Origin: Vitellaria paradoxa
Taxonomy: Eukaryota > Streptophyta > Magnoliopsida > Ericales > Sapotaceae
Direction of reading: 5' to 3'
DNA: 64,000 bases
NCBI GenBank assembly: GCA_019916065.1
Contig: CM034239.1
Location: forward strand, 35,426,419-35,490,418
Part shown: piece after piece, positions 13,901 through 24,299 of the stretch
Layout: every line of letters starts with the position of its first letter
Numbering within the stretch: position 1 is the first letter of the stretch
Program-made: the position numbers and the translations under genes
The notes under the pieces: model-generated
Databases searched by the model: none
Seen by the model: the letters and a program-made list of their open reading frames with translations, nothing else
Told to the model about the DNA's origin: nothing

Positions 13901-15074
13901 GGATTCTAGAGGAAACAAGTGAAGCAGATGGAGAGGCTGAAGTTCGTGAAAGAATGCAAATGCTAAGTTCACAACTGATTGATTGCATATCCAAGTTGCA
14001 TGAGGTCTTCTCAAGTCGAATATTCATAGCAGTCTGTCGTGGATTCTGGGACAGAATGGGGCAGGTAAAGAAAATATAACTCTTTTCCTTTTGTTTAGGG
14101 GGTGACCTTAGTTCTTACACATCATTCATTTTACTAGACTAGCTAAAAAGTCAGAATGAGAAAGAGAGACTGTATTTTGTTTGATTTGTGTAAGTGTGCG
14201 CTTAGTTCTGACATCATTTTACCAGATTGTGTTGAAATTTCTGGAGGGCAGAAAGGAAAATCGAGTCTGGTACAATGGCTCCTATTATGCTCTTGGGGTA
14301 AGTACAATTTAAAAGCCAAGCTTGCATCTTATATTTAAATATTTTTTCAGATTAGCAATTGCTTAGGCATCAAGAAGGATTACTTCCAGTTTATGCTCTT
14401 GGGGTAAGTACAATTTAAAAGCCAAGCTTGCATCTTATATTTAAATATTTTTTCAGATTAGCAATTGCTTAGGCATCAAGAAGGATTACTTCCAGTTTTC
14501 TGCATGGAAAATTATGCTATTCAGTCAGTGTCCCAACGAAAACCTTCCTACAATGCCTCCCAACTCTCTCTCCCTACCACTGAAAGAGTTGAAACAGAGA
14601 GCAAGAAAAAGAAGACACAATATCCTCCATTTGACTCTTTTTTGTTTATCATGTTGTTCCATTGCGACCAATCTAAACAATTCAAATCCTAAAATCAGCT
14701 TCTCTGCTTACAAAGGAAAGATTGTTTATATCTCTGACCCCACAATACGGGAGTCTTGTGCACTGGGCTGTGTAGATAACGTCCTGGCCAATCCAAACTG
14801 TTTGATGTTATATACAGCTTAAAAGCATCATTGTGCTAATAGTAAATTTTTGTAAGAAACACTACCACTAAACTTAAGTTCATGCAGCTGATTCACCTTT
14901 CCCCTTTTCCTTGTAGATTCTGGATGACACTTTTGCTTCCCAATGCAGCGATTGCAAGGAAATGCCCTCCAGGAGAAAGATCTGGAGCCCCCTCGTTCAA
15001 TTACGGAAGCTCGATCCATACTCAGCAGGGATACAACAAATGCAACAGATACATCAACTTACTTATATTACTAG
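1955..15074 (+). CDS. 22-exon gene for a plant-conserved protein of unknown function (three 1-nt frameshifts)
   Basis: Exons: 1955-2002, 2153-2716, 3302-3567, 3672-3761, 4511-4645, 4759-4880, 5200-5364, 5787-5892, 6204-6309, 6400-6510, 7345-7508, 7612-7729, 10279-10503, 11026-11216, 11467-11634, 11719-11824, 12081-12218, 12434-12591, 12803-13009, 13871-14064, 14226-14297, 14917-15074. All introns are GT..AG and phases agree. The product would be about 1,204 residues: an acidic, serine-rich N-terminal third (MFTEGLDQSAINWIKQ start), then a mostly helical region whose middle (exons 12-16) resembles, by eye, Munc13-homology helices. I see no signal peptide or catalytic motif. From memory the start and C-terminus resemble Arabidopsis At4g24610/At5g65440, which are uncharacterised; this needs a search. 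One base is missing in exon 18 (A run, 12505-12507), exon 20 (A run, about 13898-13900) and exon 22 (about 14942). Read literally, the protein stops in exon 18 after about 980 residues. Confidence 0.88.
3040..3280. repeat. MITE-like unit, family 2, in intron 2
   Basis: An AT-rich block begins near CCTATTTGGTTTGAC and ends near CAAAACAGCTATACCAATTG. It shares the phrase TTTACATTTCATGTGTAAA, in one orientation or the other, with blocks at about 44100-44290 and 57485-57800, so it belongs to a dispersed family. The termini are imperfect and no target duplication was identified. It lies wholly in an intron of the 22-exon gene and breaks no splice site. Confidence 0.4.
3915..4140. repeat. Possible MITE in intron 4
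   Basis: The block starts AAGGTGTGTTTGGAGTGAGG and ends CACAATCTAAACAAGAG. The GTGTTTGG start and a roughly complementary end suggest a small inverted-repeat element. The rest is AT-rich filler. It sits within an intron of the 22-exon gene. Evidence is limited to the termini. Confidence 0.3.
7015..7255. repeat. Imperfect tandem duplication in intron 10
   Basis: Two units of roughly 125 bp follow each other. Each contains ATGATGTACAAAGATC, CATGCATG, a GATTGGAG word and ACATTTCCTTCCC, separated by similar spacing. The copies differ at many positions, so the duplication is old. It lies in the intron between exons 10 and 11 of the 22-exon gene. Confidence 0.6.
7780..8450. repeat. Diverged tandem repeat array of about 240-bp units in intron 12
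   Basis: Three diverged units are recognisable. Shared landmarks are TTCTTAGGAGTGAAAA, AAATGTCCCAA, TTTGCTTC, TAAGCC(A/G)AATA, ACTAAAATATCA and, at the end of units 1 and 3, TTTACAATGTTAA with CCAACCTCT. The third unit lacks its first part, which is replaced by a G-rich tract. The array lies in the largest intron of the 22-exon gene and has no coding potential that I would support. Confidence 0.65.
8263..8294 (+). other. G-rich tract with quadruplex-forming potential
   Basis: The plus strand carries at least five runs of four or more G separated mostly by single T residues, which fits the usual G-quadruplex pattern with very short loops. It is on the sense strand of the 22-exon gene, so both the non-template DNA strand and the pre-mRNA could fold. 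It sits where the third intronic repeat unit begins. Folding is inferred from base composition only. Confidence 0.6.
8474..8557. repeat. Short tandem duplication of about 42 bp in intron 12
   Basis: TGTTAGAACTA(G/C)GTCAG and TCTTTCTTCTAGCATACAT occur twice in immediate succession with only a few differences. No function is apparent. Confidence 0.7.
8831..9138. mobile_element. Probable hAT-type MITE in intron 12
   Basis: The left end TAGGGCTGCAAATGAG has the TAGGGNTG...AAA form common at plant hAT termini. The right end ...AACAGGCCTA is its approximate inverse. The interior is full of GAGCTT/GAGTTCAAGC words, like the element at 60440-60885. No matching 8-bp target duplication is seen, so the boundaries are approximate. 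It is non-coding and lies in an intron. Confidence 0.5.
13123..13639. repeat. Near-perfect tandem duplication, period 258 bp, in intron 19
   Basis: Two copies, 13123-13380 and 13381-13638, differ at only a few bases (for example GATTCGTAAG against GATTCATAAG and ATGGCTTAC against ATGGCGTAC). Because 258 is a multiple of three, an open frame on the minus strand (13190-13711) runs through both copies and encodes two 86-residue repeats, but it shows no family resemblance and I do not call it a gene. The high identity means the duplication is recent or is an assembly effect. Confidence 0.85.
14286..14497 (+). repeat. Perfect 106-bp tandem duplication spanning the exon 21 splice donor
   Basis: The units 14286-14391 and 14392-14497 are identical by eye. 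Each holds the last 12 coding bases of exon 21 (CTCTTGGG before GTAAGT), the donor site, intron sequence with a TTTTTTCAG acceptor-like site, and 40 further bases. The gene therefore has two donors. Splicing from the second donor through the internal acceptor would add a cryptic exon of 53 bases, which would shift the frame. Confidence 0.9.
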
Positions 15075-15258
15075 AACAAGTCATTCTTACCCCCATCTTT
15101 TGCCATAGCTAAATCACCATCAATACTTGTATTTGTATTGGTCAGATAGATTCAACACAGACGTGACAAATAAATCATGAGGTCAGTGGTTGTGATGTAA
15201 TTTGTGTGTAAAATATTTCATGTGAAATATCAATTCTTTCTGTAATTTATTGGATATT

Positions 15259-15264
15259 AATAAA
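15259..15264 (+). terminator. Polyadenylation signal of the 22-exon gene
   Basis: AATAAA lies about 185 bases after the conserved stop codon, in an AT-rich stretch. This is a normal distance for a plant 3' untranslated region. Plant signals are loose, so cleavage could use a nearby variant. Confidence 0.45.
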
Positions 15265-15639
15265 AATCTATCAAATTTAATTTTCCAGGAGGAGTTATTT
15301 TCTCATGCATTACTGCATAAAACTTAACTAAAGACTCTGTGCCTATGACTGGGATTTTTGGGTTGTGATGCATAGTAGACACCTAATTTTGCCTCTCCTA
15401 GCTAAGGCCGAGCTTGGAAAGCAAAAAGTTAGGTTTTTTGTAGCTAGTTGCTAAAAAAACTAGCCTTTTGTGTTTGGAAAAGGAAAAAAAAAAAATCTAA
15501 CTTTTAATAGCAAGCTTAACTTTTTGTTAAATTTGATATTTTTGTCTTTTATAGTTTAAACAAAATTGAAAATATAAGAAGGTAAAATTAAAAAAAAAAA
15601 TCAAAAAGCTGGGTAGCTTATTATGGTTGCCAAACGCAT

Positions 15640-16575
15640 GCTAAAGGGTCATTTAGTAACGCTATCGTTTTTTTGTTTACGTTTATATGTTTATGTTTTC
15701 TTTTTTTTTTTTCTATTGGCTTTTTTTTTCTAAAATAAAAATGAAATTAGGTTTGAAAATGCAATTTTATTATAATTATTAATTTTTAATATTCATAAAA
15801 TATTTAATTTTATTAGTTTTTAAAAAATTAATTGAATTTAAAAAATATATGTCATATTAATTTAATTTAATAATAATATTTACTAAATACAATTGAATAA
15901 AATATCAGTATTATATTATTTAACCCAGTAAATATAAAATATATTAATTATAATTTAATTATATTATTTATTAAAAATAATTGAATAAAATATATTTCAT
16001 AATAATTTAAATAATTTAATTATGATATTTATTAAAAATAATAAAATATATTCATATTAAATAAATTAATTTAATTTAATTATGATATGTATTAAAAATA
16101 ATTTAATAAACTATATTTATATTAATTAAATTATTTATTAAATTTTAATTAAATTAAATATTTGATTTCATTATTTATTAAAAATAATTTAATAATATAT
16201 ACTTCCTATTAATTAAATTAACTAATTAAATTTAATAATTTATTAGAAATAAAATAATAATATATACTGCATATTAATTTAATTAATTTAATTTAATTAT
16301 ATTATTTATTACAAATAATTTTAGTTTAATAAAATATTTGAATAAAATAATTTATTTTAATATGATGTAACAAAAATGGATAAAGTATTAGAATTAACAA
16401 AATGCTTACAAAAAAAAAGTGAAAACACCTTTTTTTATTTATATTTTTCTGCTTAAGTTTTTATTTTTTTTAAATTAAAAAATCGAAAACAGTTTTAACA
16501 AACATGTTTGTATTACGAATTTACAAAATTTTAAAAATATAAATAAAAAATAAAAACGTTAACAAACAGGCTTAA
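15640..16575. mobile_element. AT-rich non-autonomous element with imperfect inverted ends
   Basis: The left end GGGTCATTTAGTAACG and the right end CGTTAACAAACAGGCTT are roughly inverted copies, followed inward by poly-T/ACGTTTATAT and its inverse. The interior is almost entirely A and T, with repeated TTAATTAAATT and ATTTATTAAAAATAATT words, and has no coding potential. The layout suits a MITE-like DNA transposon. No clear target duplication was found. Confidence 0.4.
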
Positions 16576-16642
16576 ATATTACCATTTCAAATTAGAAACT
16601 TAAAACAAGCACACAGTAGCATACTTACCATCTTGAAACACT

Positions 16643-16801
16643 TGGTGTGTTTGGTTGACCAAATGTTGGTCAAAAAGTACAATAAAAGTAGAAAGATGTG
16701 ACATAAAGGTGATATGTGGAAAAATTTGATTGAAAAAAAGTATAAAAAATTAGTTAAAATTGATTAATTTTAGTAGAATTTGATGCGCCAAACAGGGCCA
16801 T
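16643..16801. repeat. MITE-like unit, family 1, downstream of the 22-exon gene
   Basis: Termini TGGTGTGTTTGG and CCAAACAGGGCCA form an inverted repeat around the TGTTTGG/CCAAACA core. The interior phrases (GATATGTGGAAAAATTTGATT, AGTAGAATTTGATG in part) match the units at 1474-1597 and 59540-59708. Length is about 158 bp. The target duplication is ambiguous. Confidence 0.5.
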
Positions 16802-17023
16802 TGTAAGCATTCCTTTTGTAACATTCATCAGCCCCACTGCAAAGAGTTCTGCAATCTTAAGTGCCCAACCAGCACTCACACTAAAGAAAAGCCAAAGCAG
16901 GGACAAGGAACCATTTTCTCATTATGGTCTCCAGAATTTCATACAACACCTTGGAATAGTTTTAGACTCCAATCTACTCATTCAAAGTAAATAAAACAAT
17001 CAAAATAAATAAAAGAAATCCGA

Positions 17024-17125
17024 ATCATTACACATCCTATCATTGAACTATTCATTAATGGAAGAACTCTTCTTATCATTACACATCCTATCATTGAACT
17101 ATTCATTAATGGAAGAACTCTTCTT
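17024..17125. repeat. Tandem duplication, period 51 bp
   Basis: ATCATTACACATCCTATCATT and the 30 bases after it occur twice in immediate succession, identical by eye. The repeat lies in the intergenic region after the 22-exon gene and has no visible function. Confidence 0.85.
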
Positions 17126-17589
17126 TCTCCATCGGGCATTATCTAAGTTACCTTGGATTTTCATACCTTAATATTAGATTTTGATACCTTTAAATGAATG
17201 ATATTTATTAATAGATGAATATAGGAATCCCATGCACATATATGTATATAATAATTACATGCAGAAATTCTAACATTCTTCGGACCCCATCTCTGTATTT
17301 TCAAAGCTTCAAGCAAAAAGCAGGCTTTGAAGATAAAATGTGACTTCAATTTAAAAATTAAAACTAAAAGCACCTGTTTGATTTTGAAATAAAAAAGAAA
17401 ATTTGTGATTTTTCTGTCAAATCTCTGTCTAGCATTATGTTAGAGGGAGGAGGTCCTTGCAATTGGCGGTCCACTTTTTGCACTACTTTTTTGTAAGCTT
17501 ACACAAACAAGCTTCAGACTTCATATAGGCAAATAAACATGAAAGATTATGCATTTAGATTATTGTTAAAGTTTTCCACTACCAATAAA

Positions 17590-17780
17590 TTTAATATTAA
17601 TCTCCACCGTCATTACTGTCACCACAGCCGTCATCACCACCACTGCAATCACTGCCACCACCACCATCATCACCACAACCACCACCATGGTGATGGCCAC
17701 CGCGTTGGGCATAAGAAGAAGCTCCACCGGCAAAGCCACAACTAGCTCCTTGATAACCCCCTATTCTCGACTACAATATT
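17590..17780 (-). pseudogene. Possible remnant of a Gly/His/Cys-rich coding tail
   Basis: On the minus strand an open stretch reads as a low-complexity tail rich in Gly, His, Asp and Cys (it contains GASSYAQRGGHHHGGG) and ends with TAA near 17600. Upstream frames are closed by stops, apart from a serine/aspartate-rich stretch in another frame at 17830-17870. Glycine-rich tails of this kind occur at the ends of several uncharacterised plant proteins. A simple GGT/GAT repeat is the alternative explanation. I do not recognise a gene. Confidence 0.25.
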
Positions 17781-18549
17781 ACTTTTGCCACCAGTACTTA
17801 CTCTCCATTCATCAATCATCATCAGACAATGATGAGCTATCTGATGACGATGACGATGACAAATTAAAATTCAATCACTGGCTATCGCCATTGTCCTCAT
17901 CCAGGTGACAGAATCGCAATTTCTTCTAAGAAAAAAGTTTCAGTCTCCTCCAGTAATTTAAACTCTACACACCTATATTTAACCAATAGATATAATTAAT
18001 AGAATATACTATAATTACAAAATTACTTTGTTTTAAGTAAAAAATGAGATCTTTATGACCTTTAGAGATATAAATCTGACAATCTGCAACATGATCCCCT
18101 CAAGTATAAGGATCAAGAAATACAAAAGTCTATTACTACTGCGTCTTATGTATACGTAGAATTTTATCTTCAATGATTAAATATATAAGAAAACAAAAGC
18201 ATTCTAATTACATTAAAAAATAAAAAACAAATAGTTCTTTTTTTTGTCAAAAAGAACACGTTCCTCTAACAGTATAGTCTTTTGTGTCTTGATACCTAAA
18301 GCATGCCACAAAGAGAGAATTTTTCACATAAGCAAATTTCTCTCAAAAATAAAAAATGCTATGATGCAAAAGTGACAGGCACATACAATGGCTTTATAAC
18401 TTCAGCATGAAGTAGCCAACAGAAATACCATGAAAACAAAAGGTCAACAAGAATACGAAAACAATCTATAATCCTAAATGTCAATTAAGATAATGGCAAT
18501 TTCAACAATAAGCTTGCACAACATTACCTTGATTTGATATTCAATACCT

Positions 18550-19973
18550 CTAGATTATCTTATCCCCCATTACTGTGTCCTTCAGCGAAATGAAGCTTGG
18601 AACATGGGCAGTTGCTCCAAATCTGGATTTAATCCCAGAAACCACAAGATATCTGTACATTGGTCCTTTCGGATCATAATAAAACACGCAACTGCTCAAA
18701 GAATGAAACAAGAGATCAGCTCCATTGCTAATGTAATTTATTGGTGAATATAAACCACGAGGCAACCTTCCCTTTACCAGTTTGGGTATCAATACAGAAT
18801 TCTTGTTCCCAGGATCCTTGAACACCATATTTTTTCATCACCCATGCCTTAATATTCCCCAAACCAGAGGCATCACATATGCAAAGACAGTCTCTTAATA
18901 CTCCCAAGGACATGTAAAGCATCTCATACAAGCTAATCCTCCTGCCAACTCTATGAGAGAATGATAGAGGTGGAACTGATGATTGGAATTGCTCATTGTC
19001 AAAATTGAAAGAAACTATATAATCTGAAATCCTAGAACCAACGCCAAACCAGTGAAGCGCTCCATTCAGAGAGGCAGGGAATGCTGGCTTACACATTGAC
19101 TCCTCGAGATTGGCAGGTAATGCTGGATCATTATTATTTGTTGAGAATGGAACATCCCCAATCATTTTCCATGATCCTGCACCCAGCGCGTTGTATCTCG
19201 GCCATCTTTTTACTATGTACTAGGTTGCCTAAATGCATATCAATAGTCCATTCATCAATCTTTTGATAAAAAATCCTAATCACCTTACAGTGCTTAGCCT
19301 TCGGACTGAACCCCAAACCGCAATCAACGAATTTTTTGGTCCACCCACGAGGCCGTCTAGGAGCGGATGGTGCAGGAACTGGAAGGTTTATATCCTCCCC
19401 CGTGATTGGATTACACACGGCAAGATGATCACGCCGCGTCGGCGTCGGTGTTGGTTCAGACAAACAAAGCAATCCATTGCAAGAATTCACTACATTCAAT
19501 TTGTGACATTTGGGCCTCATGAGTTTGATGTATGGCTTCCCTTTAGCAACAACACTCTCCTCATTGTTGATGGCTAACAATTTAGCTTGAAGTAATGGGA
19601 TCCTTGAACTGGTGTCAAGCTTCCCACTTACTAGTTCATCGTCACATTCAGGATAGTCAGAGCTAGATTCCAGTGGGGGTTAGAGCAAGTAAAGTGTCCT
19701 GGACTCGTCTCTGGGAGCCAAGGATTGAATTAGGGGATAGACCTCTGCTCTTGCAAAATGTGGCTTTGCAAATTCGGGGTCTGAGATAATATTGCGCCAA
19801 GTTTTGCACAAACATTTGCAGATGAGTAATTCTTTTACTGAGAGTCTGAGCAGAATATCAATAGAGATAACCCTTGGGAGGTCTGTTATGCGACCACCAC
19901 CCAATTCATCAACTTCTCTGTCACCTTTTTGAGTCTTAACAACCCAGGATTTCATGGCTAGTCGATATATCAA
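18550..19973 (-). pseudogene. F-box protein with F-box-associated domain (CPR1-like), broken
   Basis: An N-terminal F-box (LPRVISIDILLRLSVKELL, then CLCKTWRNIISDPEF) is followed by the blocks of the plant F-box-associated domain: CNGLLCL, VCNPITGEDINLP, GLGFSPKAKHCKVIRI, GALHWFG and a CIDTQTGK block. Such proteins bind SKP1 and recruit targets to SCF ubiquitin ligases. The intact length would be near 470 residues, normal for the family. Translation is broken three times: an in-frame TAA at 19680-19682, a frame change near 19195-19215, and another near 18765-18785. Conserved protein continues directly after each break, so the damage is recent or due to sequence errors. ATG at 19973 is the first in frame; 19955 is also possible. 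The target is unknown. Confidence 0.85.
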
Positions 19974-19989
19974 ACCGCAGGAAATAGAC

Positions 19990-20062
19990 TAGGAGCTAAT
20001 TCATATGTCAGACAATAATAATACAGTTGAATCTACAACTCAAACAAAAACAAATATATGTG

Positions 20063-20093
<31 letters not shown>

Positions 20094-22640
20094 GTGCGCA
20101 CACGTTCAGAGTAGAATTTCACACGCCATAGAATGGGGGACATAACATATAGTGCACAGCAAAAATAACTCTGTAGTATAGTGTTGGGGTTTTCACTTCC
20201 CAACGAAAACTATCCAAAACCCACTTACAAAGGGGCTATTTTGAATTTAGAAAATTAGTCAATTAATAGCTGTTGAGTTTGTGAAACTACGAACTTCCCT
20301 AATAAAATCGGAAAGGGTGTTTTTTTTTTTTTTTTTTTTTTTCTCTATCTTCTATGACTTTTTATTAAAACTTAATTTTCTTTTCATAATTACAATTTTT
20401 AGACGCATTAATCACACACGTAAAAGAAAAAAAATAATTACATCCGTTTAAATAAAAAAATTATATGTTTTAATTAAAAAATAAATATCAAACGTAAATT
20501 TTTTTATTATTATTATTTTTTTATGAATATGATTAATACGTTTAAAAAATAAAACATTTAAAAAAATTAAATTTTGATAAAAAAAAATTATATAAGATGA
20601 AAAAATTAAATTTTTTTTCAGTCAAATCAACCCTAAGTGCACAAATATATATATACACACACATATGTAAACATTAATTAAATGTAAAAGCAATTTAGAT
20701 GTTAGCAATGAACTATCAAAAGACAAACTCGCTGGAGGAATGTAAGTTACCTTCATTGATGGGCAGTGCCGCCGCAACAGCAGCAGCAACAGGAGCCTCC
20801 AAAAAATAAATAATAAATTTGGAGTAAAAAAAAAAAACTATTATTAACCTTTATATACGTTTGTTTCCTTAAAAAAAAAAAATTGTACAAGAAAGTGAGA
20901 AGGTAAAATAATTGTAGAATGGTTTGCTTTAATTTTTTGAGAAAATTTCTAATTTCGAAAACATGAAAAAAGAGATTTTAAAAAGCTAAAATTTTGTGTT
21001 AGTGAAAACAAATTTATCAAGGTTTTATTTATGACTAAACCATGAGATTCTCATTTCCTAAAATAGAAATTGTTAATAAACATTTAAGGCCGTGAATGGA
21101 TTTAAAATTTTTACTATGGAGTACTAAATGTTAATTTTTAATAAGAGAGTAATGACTTATGTCCAGAATTAAAAATAAAAGAGAAACAATGTTATTTTAT
21201 AAAAAAAAAATTATTTTTAAACATTAAATCAATAAATATATTTTTTATAGTTGAATGATTCAATTTGTCTTTTTAATTTTAGCAGCACCGTGAGTTAACT
21301 CCCCTCTCTCTCTCTTCCTTCCTTATTAAAATATATATAGTGTAGAGATAAATTCTTAAATTAATCATCTTTACAAATCATAGACTATCACAACTACTTA
21401 AATCTAATTCCCTACAGCAAATATATGTGTGTGTGAAACCAAAGAGTAAAAATCGATACCTGAGAATCTGGTTTCTCTCTGCTTCTCGATCGATCTGCAA
21501 TCATTTATGGATAGTTAGTAAATTATGGCAATAAACGACGTGACTTAATCAATCCCACGAAATGGATTCTAATGTCAACTGTCCATGACATGCGCTTGGT
21601 TGGAATCAAAGCCACACTCGGATAGAATGATAATAAGGAAAAGCTCATGCTTGGTATTTTCTAATATATCTTAGCTCTTTTGAGTGTACTGGGCTTTGAT
21701 GAGTCTATTAAGTGATGGTCGGAAGATAAATCTATATATATATATATATATATAAGACAGCTTTTGAAAATATTTTTTTTATAAATTAAGATTCAACGGT
21801 TAAGAATTTTTTTTTTTTCATTCAACGATTGAGATCATTTTTATATTTTTAACTTTCTGTTCAATTCTTATTTTAGTAAACCTCACTGTCATCTATCTCA
21901 CAAAATGGGTTAGGTATTTTAAATTTCACCATATTTCAAAAGTGAAGATCATATGTAAATTAAAACTACTAACTTAAATTATGTTTAATTATGATTTATA
22001 GAATGTTGAACCTTCCAAATTAAAATATCATAATTTATCTTTTTTATGGTGCTTCTCAAAAATTAATTGGAGAGAGAGAGAGAGAGAGAGAGACTAAAAC
22101 ACATATAGTAGCTGCTAAAGTCTAAAGTTTTGAAAAAAAAAAGTAAAACCTATGAATTATCATAATTTTTTCAATTTAAACTTTTTGTTCAAAATTTTAA
22201 ATATATAAAAAACTTAATACTAATTTTGTTCAAAGTACCATTGACACAAATTATTACTAGTATACATAATTGTGGAAAGAGTATCCACCTATATGTTAGT
22301 CCAATGGAAATAGAACACACTAATAATTATAGAATAAAATGATATATACAATTTTACAAGATATTCCTTGAATTTCTAGTTAATTCGAATTCGAGACGTA
22401 TGAGCAGAGCACTTCCCAACCATGAATGGATGTTCCAGTACTTTTGATTTTGAATCTTATGTCTATAATAAATTCTGGTTTTCATATGATACTTAAAACG
22501 ATCCTTTCAATACTAACAATAAATTTTTTTTTTTTTAAATTCCCTTTAATTAGCTATAGAAAGATCCATTTGTAAAGTAAAATAATAATCTCTTGTAAAT
22601 AAATAAATTTAATCTTGACCTAGGTATTATATTTTTATGG
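19990..22640. other. Intergenic region with microsatellites and one SSR cluster
   Basis: No gene was found. The region holds TA/CA microsatellites (about 20060-20105 and 20648-20665), long T runs, a GA run at 22073-22092 and TA runs near 21733. Two places on the minus strand (a donor-like AAGGTAACTT at about 20747 and CAGGTATCGA at about 21460) could be splice donors of untranslated leader exons of the F-box gene, but I could not pair them with convincing acceptors. Confidence 0.4.
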
Positions 22641-22647
22641 AAATAAA

Positions 22648-22998
22648 TGTAAAATATAATTTATGCATAAACTTAAGGCATAATATATAGACTTTGAACA
22701 AAATATAAATCTCTCACAAATAGCAACTTGGAAACATAGTAGATATTGACGAAGTAGCCATTTGATTAGTTGAGCAAAAATCTCTAATGGGTATAAATTA
22801 GTTTCTCTTCCTTATCCCGTACCTTATGCTACAGAAAATTTTAATAGATATATTTGTAACCTTAATGGGTAGAGAGAAGTCCTTATCTATCTTATCAATT
22901 AATCCAGTATGTCCATCAAGTTACCAAATGAATGGTCGAGACTTCTTTTGTTATCAATTATTACAAATAATTATCTTAATTATGTAATATAAATTACA
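22648..22998 (-). repeat. 3' LTR of Copia A
   Basis: This block aligns over its whole length with 31062-31416, starting TGTAAAATATAATTTATGCA and ending near TGTAATATAAATTACA. Differences are scattered, with small indels, so the element is not young. No good purine tract is visible on the minus strand next to it; the internal end may be damaged or the LTR slightly longer. Confidence 0.85.
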
Positions 22999-24299
22999 AA
23001 AAACGATTTCACTGCTCTTGAATTCCGTTCCTGCAAAATAAAGGAAAACAAAATCTCATAAGTACACGAAGGTTAATCTGAAATATAACCCGATGAGAAT
23101 CCCTAGTTGAACTATCAAGGAAGTGAAATCTATAAAGAAAAATTTCTCACAAGAAAATTCAAATGAAAACCTCAAACACTAGAAGAAATTGTTTGATTTG
23201 AGATTTGTGTTGATAAATTTTTGTTTTTAAAATTAATCAAATAATGAAATGTAACTCATTTCAATTAAATCCTCGTTTCCATTAGATTCCTTGTTCAGCT
23301 TTCCCTATTTTATAACTCAATCCAACAACAACTCAGTGCAATTAGATCAGATGATTTTTTTCTCTTTTTAGAATGTGAAGTTTAAAAATTCATCTTTGGT
23401 TTTTATGTATTTTACAATTTGATTCTGTAATTCATGCCATTAGATCAAGTATTTCATATCCGAAGCTTAAAAGTCAAACATACAAAAGCAAGATCATAAC
23501 TATGAATTACAATTTCTATTATATAAAATCACAGATATCAATCTTCGACTTTGTTTCTTTGTTTCTTAAAATCTTGAACTACAATTCATGTAAGGGAAAG
23601 CTTGAACTAGATTCTAACTTCAACGATTCATAAATTGAAACGAGTCAAAAAATTTAGCCACACATAACTAAAACTCAACTCACCATATTGAAAAGCAAAC
23701 TGGAATAAGAGAATTCTTCTAAAAATTAAAACGAAAGTAATCCGTACACATAGTGATCTTCATCAAGAATGGAAAAAAAAAATATTCAAATCCTAGTTCT
23801 CAAATTTGAAATCCCTAATTCTAAGAATTTGAAACTAAAATAAAAGTGAGAGTAAAGTAATAATCCATGGTTTTGAAAGATATCATAATGGACCGTCTTA
23901 ATATCTCGTAAATATTTTTCATGTTAAACATAAACAAATTATTTGCACACAATCATAGTAAACAAAAAAACTTTATTATAGTTCAAAAACACATAACCAA
24001 GCTCAGAATGTCAAAACATTACAATCATCAATTATGAACACAACTGAGACCCATTTGATGTAAATGTTTCTTAAATGTGTTTAGTTATAAACCTTTAGTC
24101 AGTATGGATATGCAATAATAAGATCAGTTCTAATATATTTAATAAACACTCTTTGTTTCTAAACTTCCTCCTTAATGACAAAATACTTTAATTCCACATG
24201 TTTGGCACTCATTGAGTATTTTATCGTTCTTGGAAAAAAAATATTACTGTGGAATTAGCACAATAAATCTTAGTGGTTTGGAAATGGTGTCAACAACTA

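Noticed and set aside
14350..14920. Additional coding exon between exons 21 and 22
   Set aside because: The reading from exon 21 to exon 22 is already in phase and continuous with the conserved protein. The open stretches between them carry no resemblance to the family.
17539..17745. A histidine-rich open frame on the plus strand
   Set aside because: It is the translation of a CAC/CAT-rich strand opposite the Gly/Asp-rich stretch. Simple-sequence composition explains it.
20740..21480. Untranslated leader exons for the F-box gene on the minus strand
   Set aside because: Two donor-like sites are visible but no convincing acceptors pair with them, and the region lacks other evidence of transcription.
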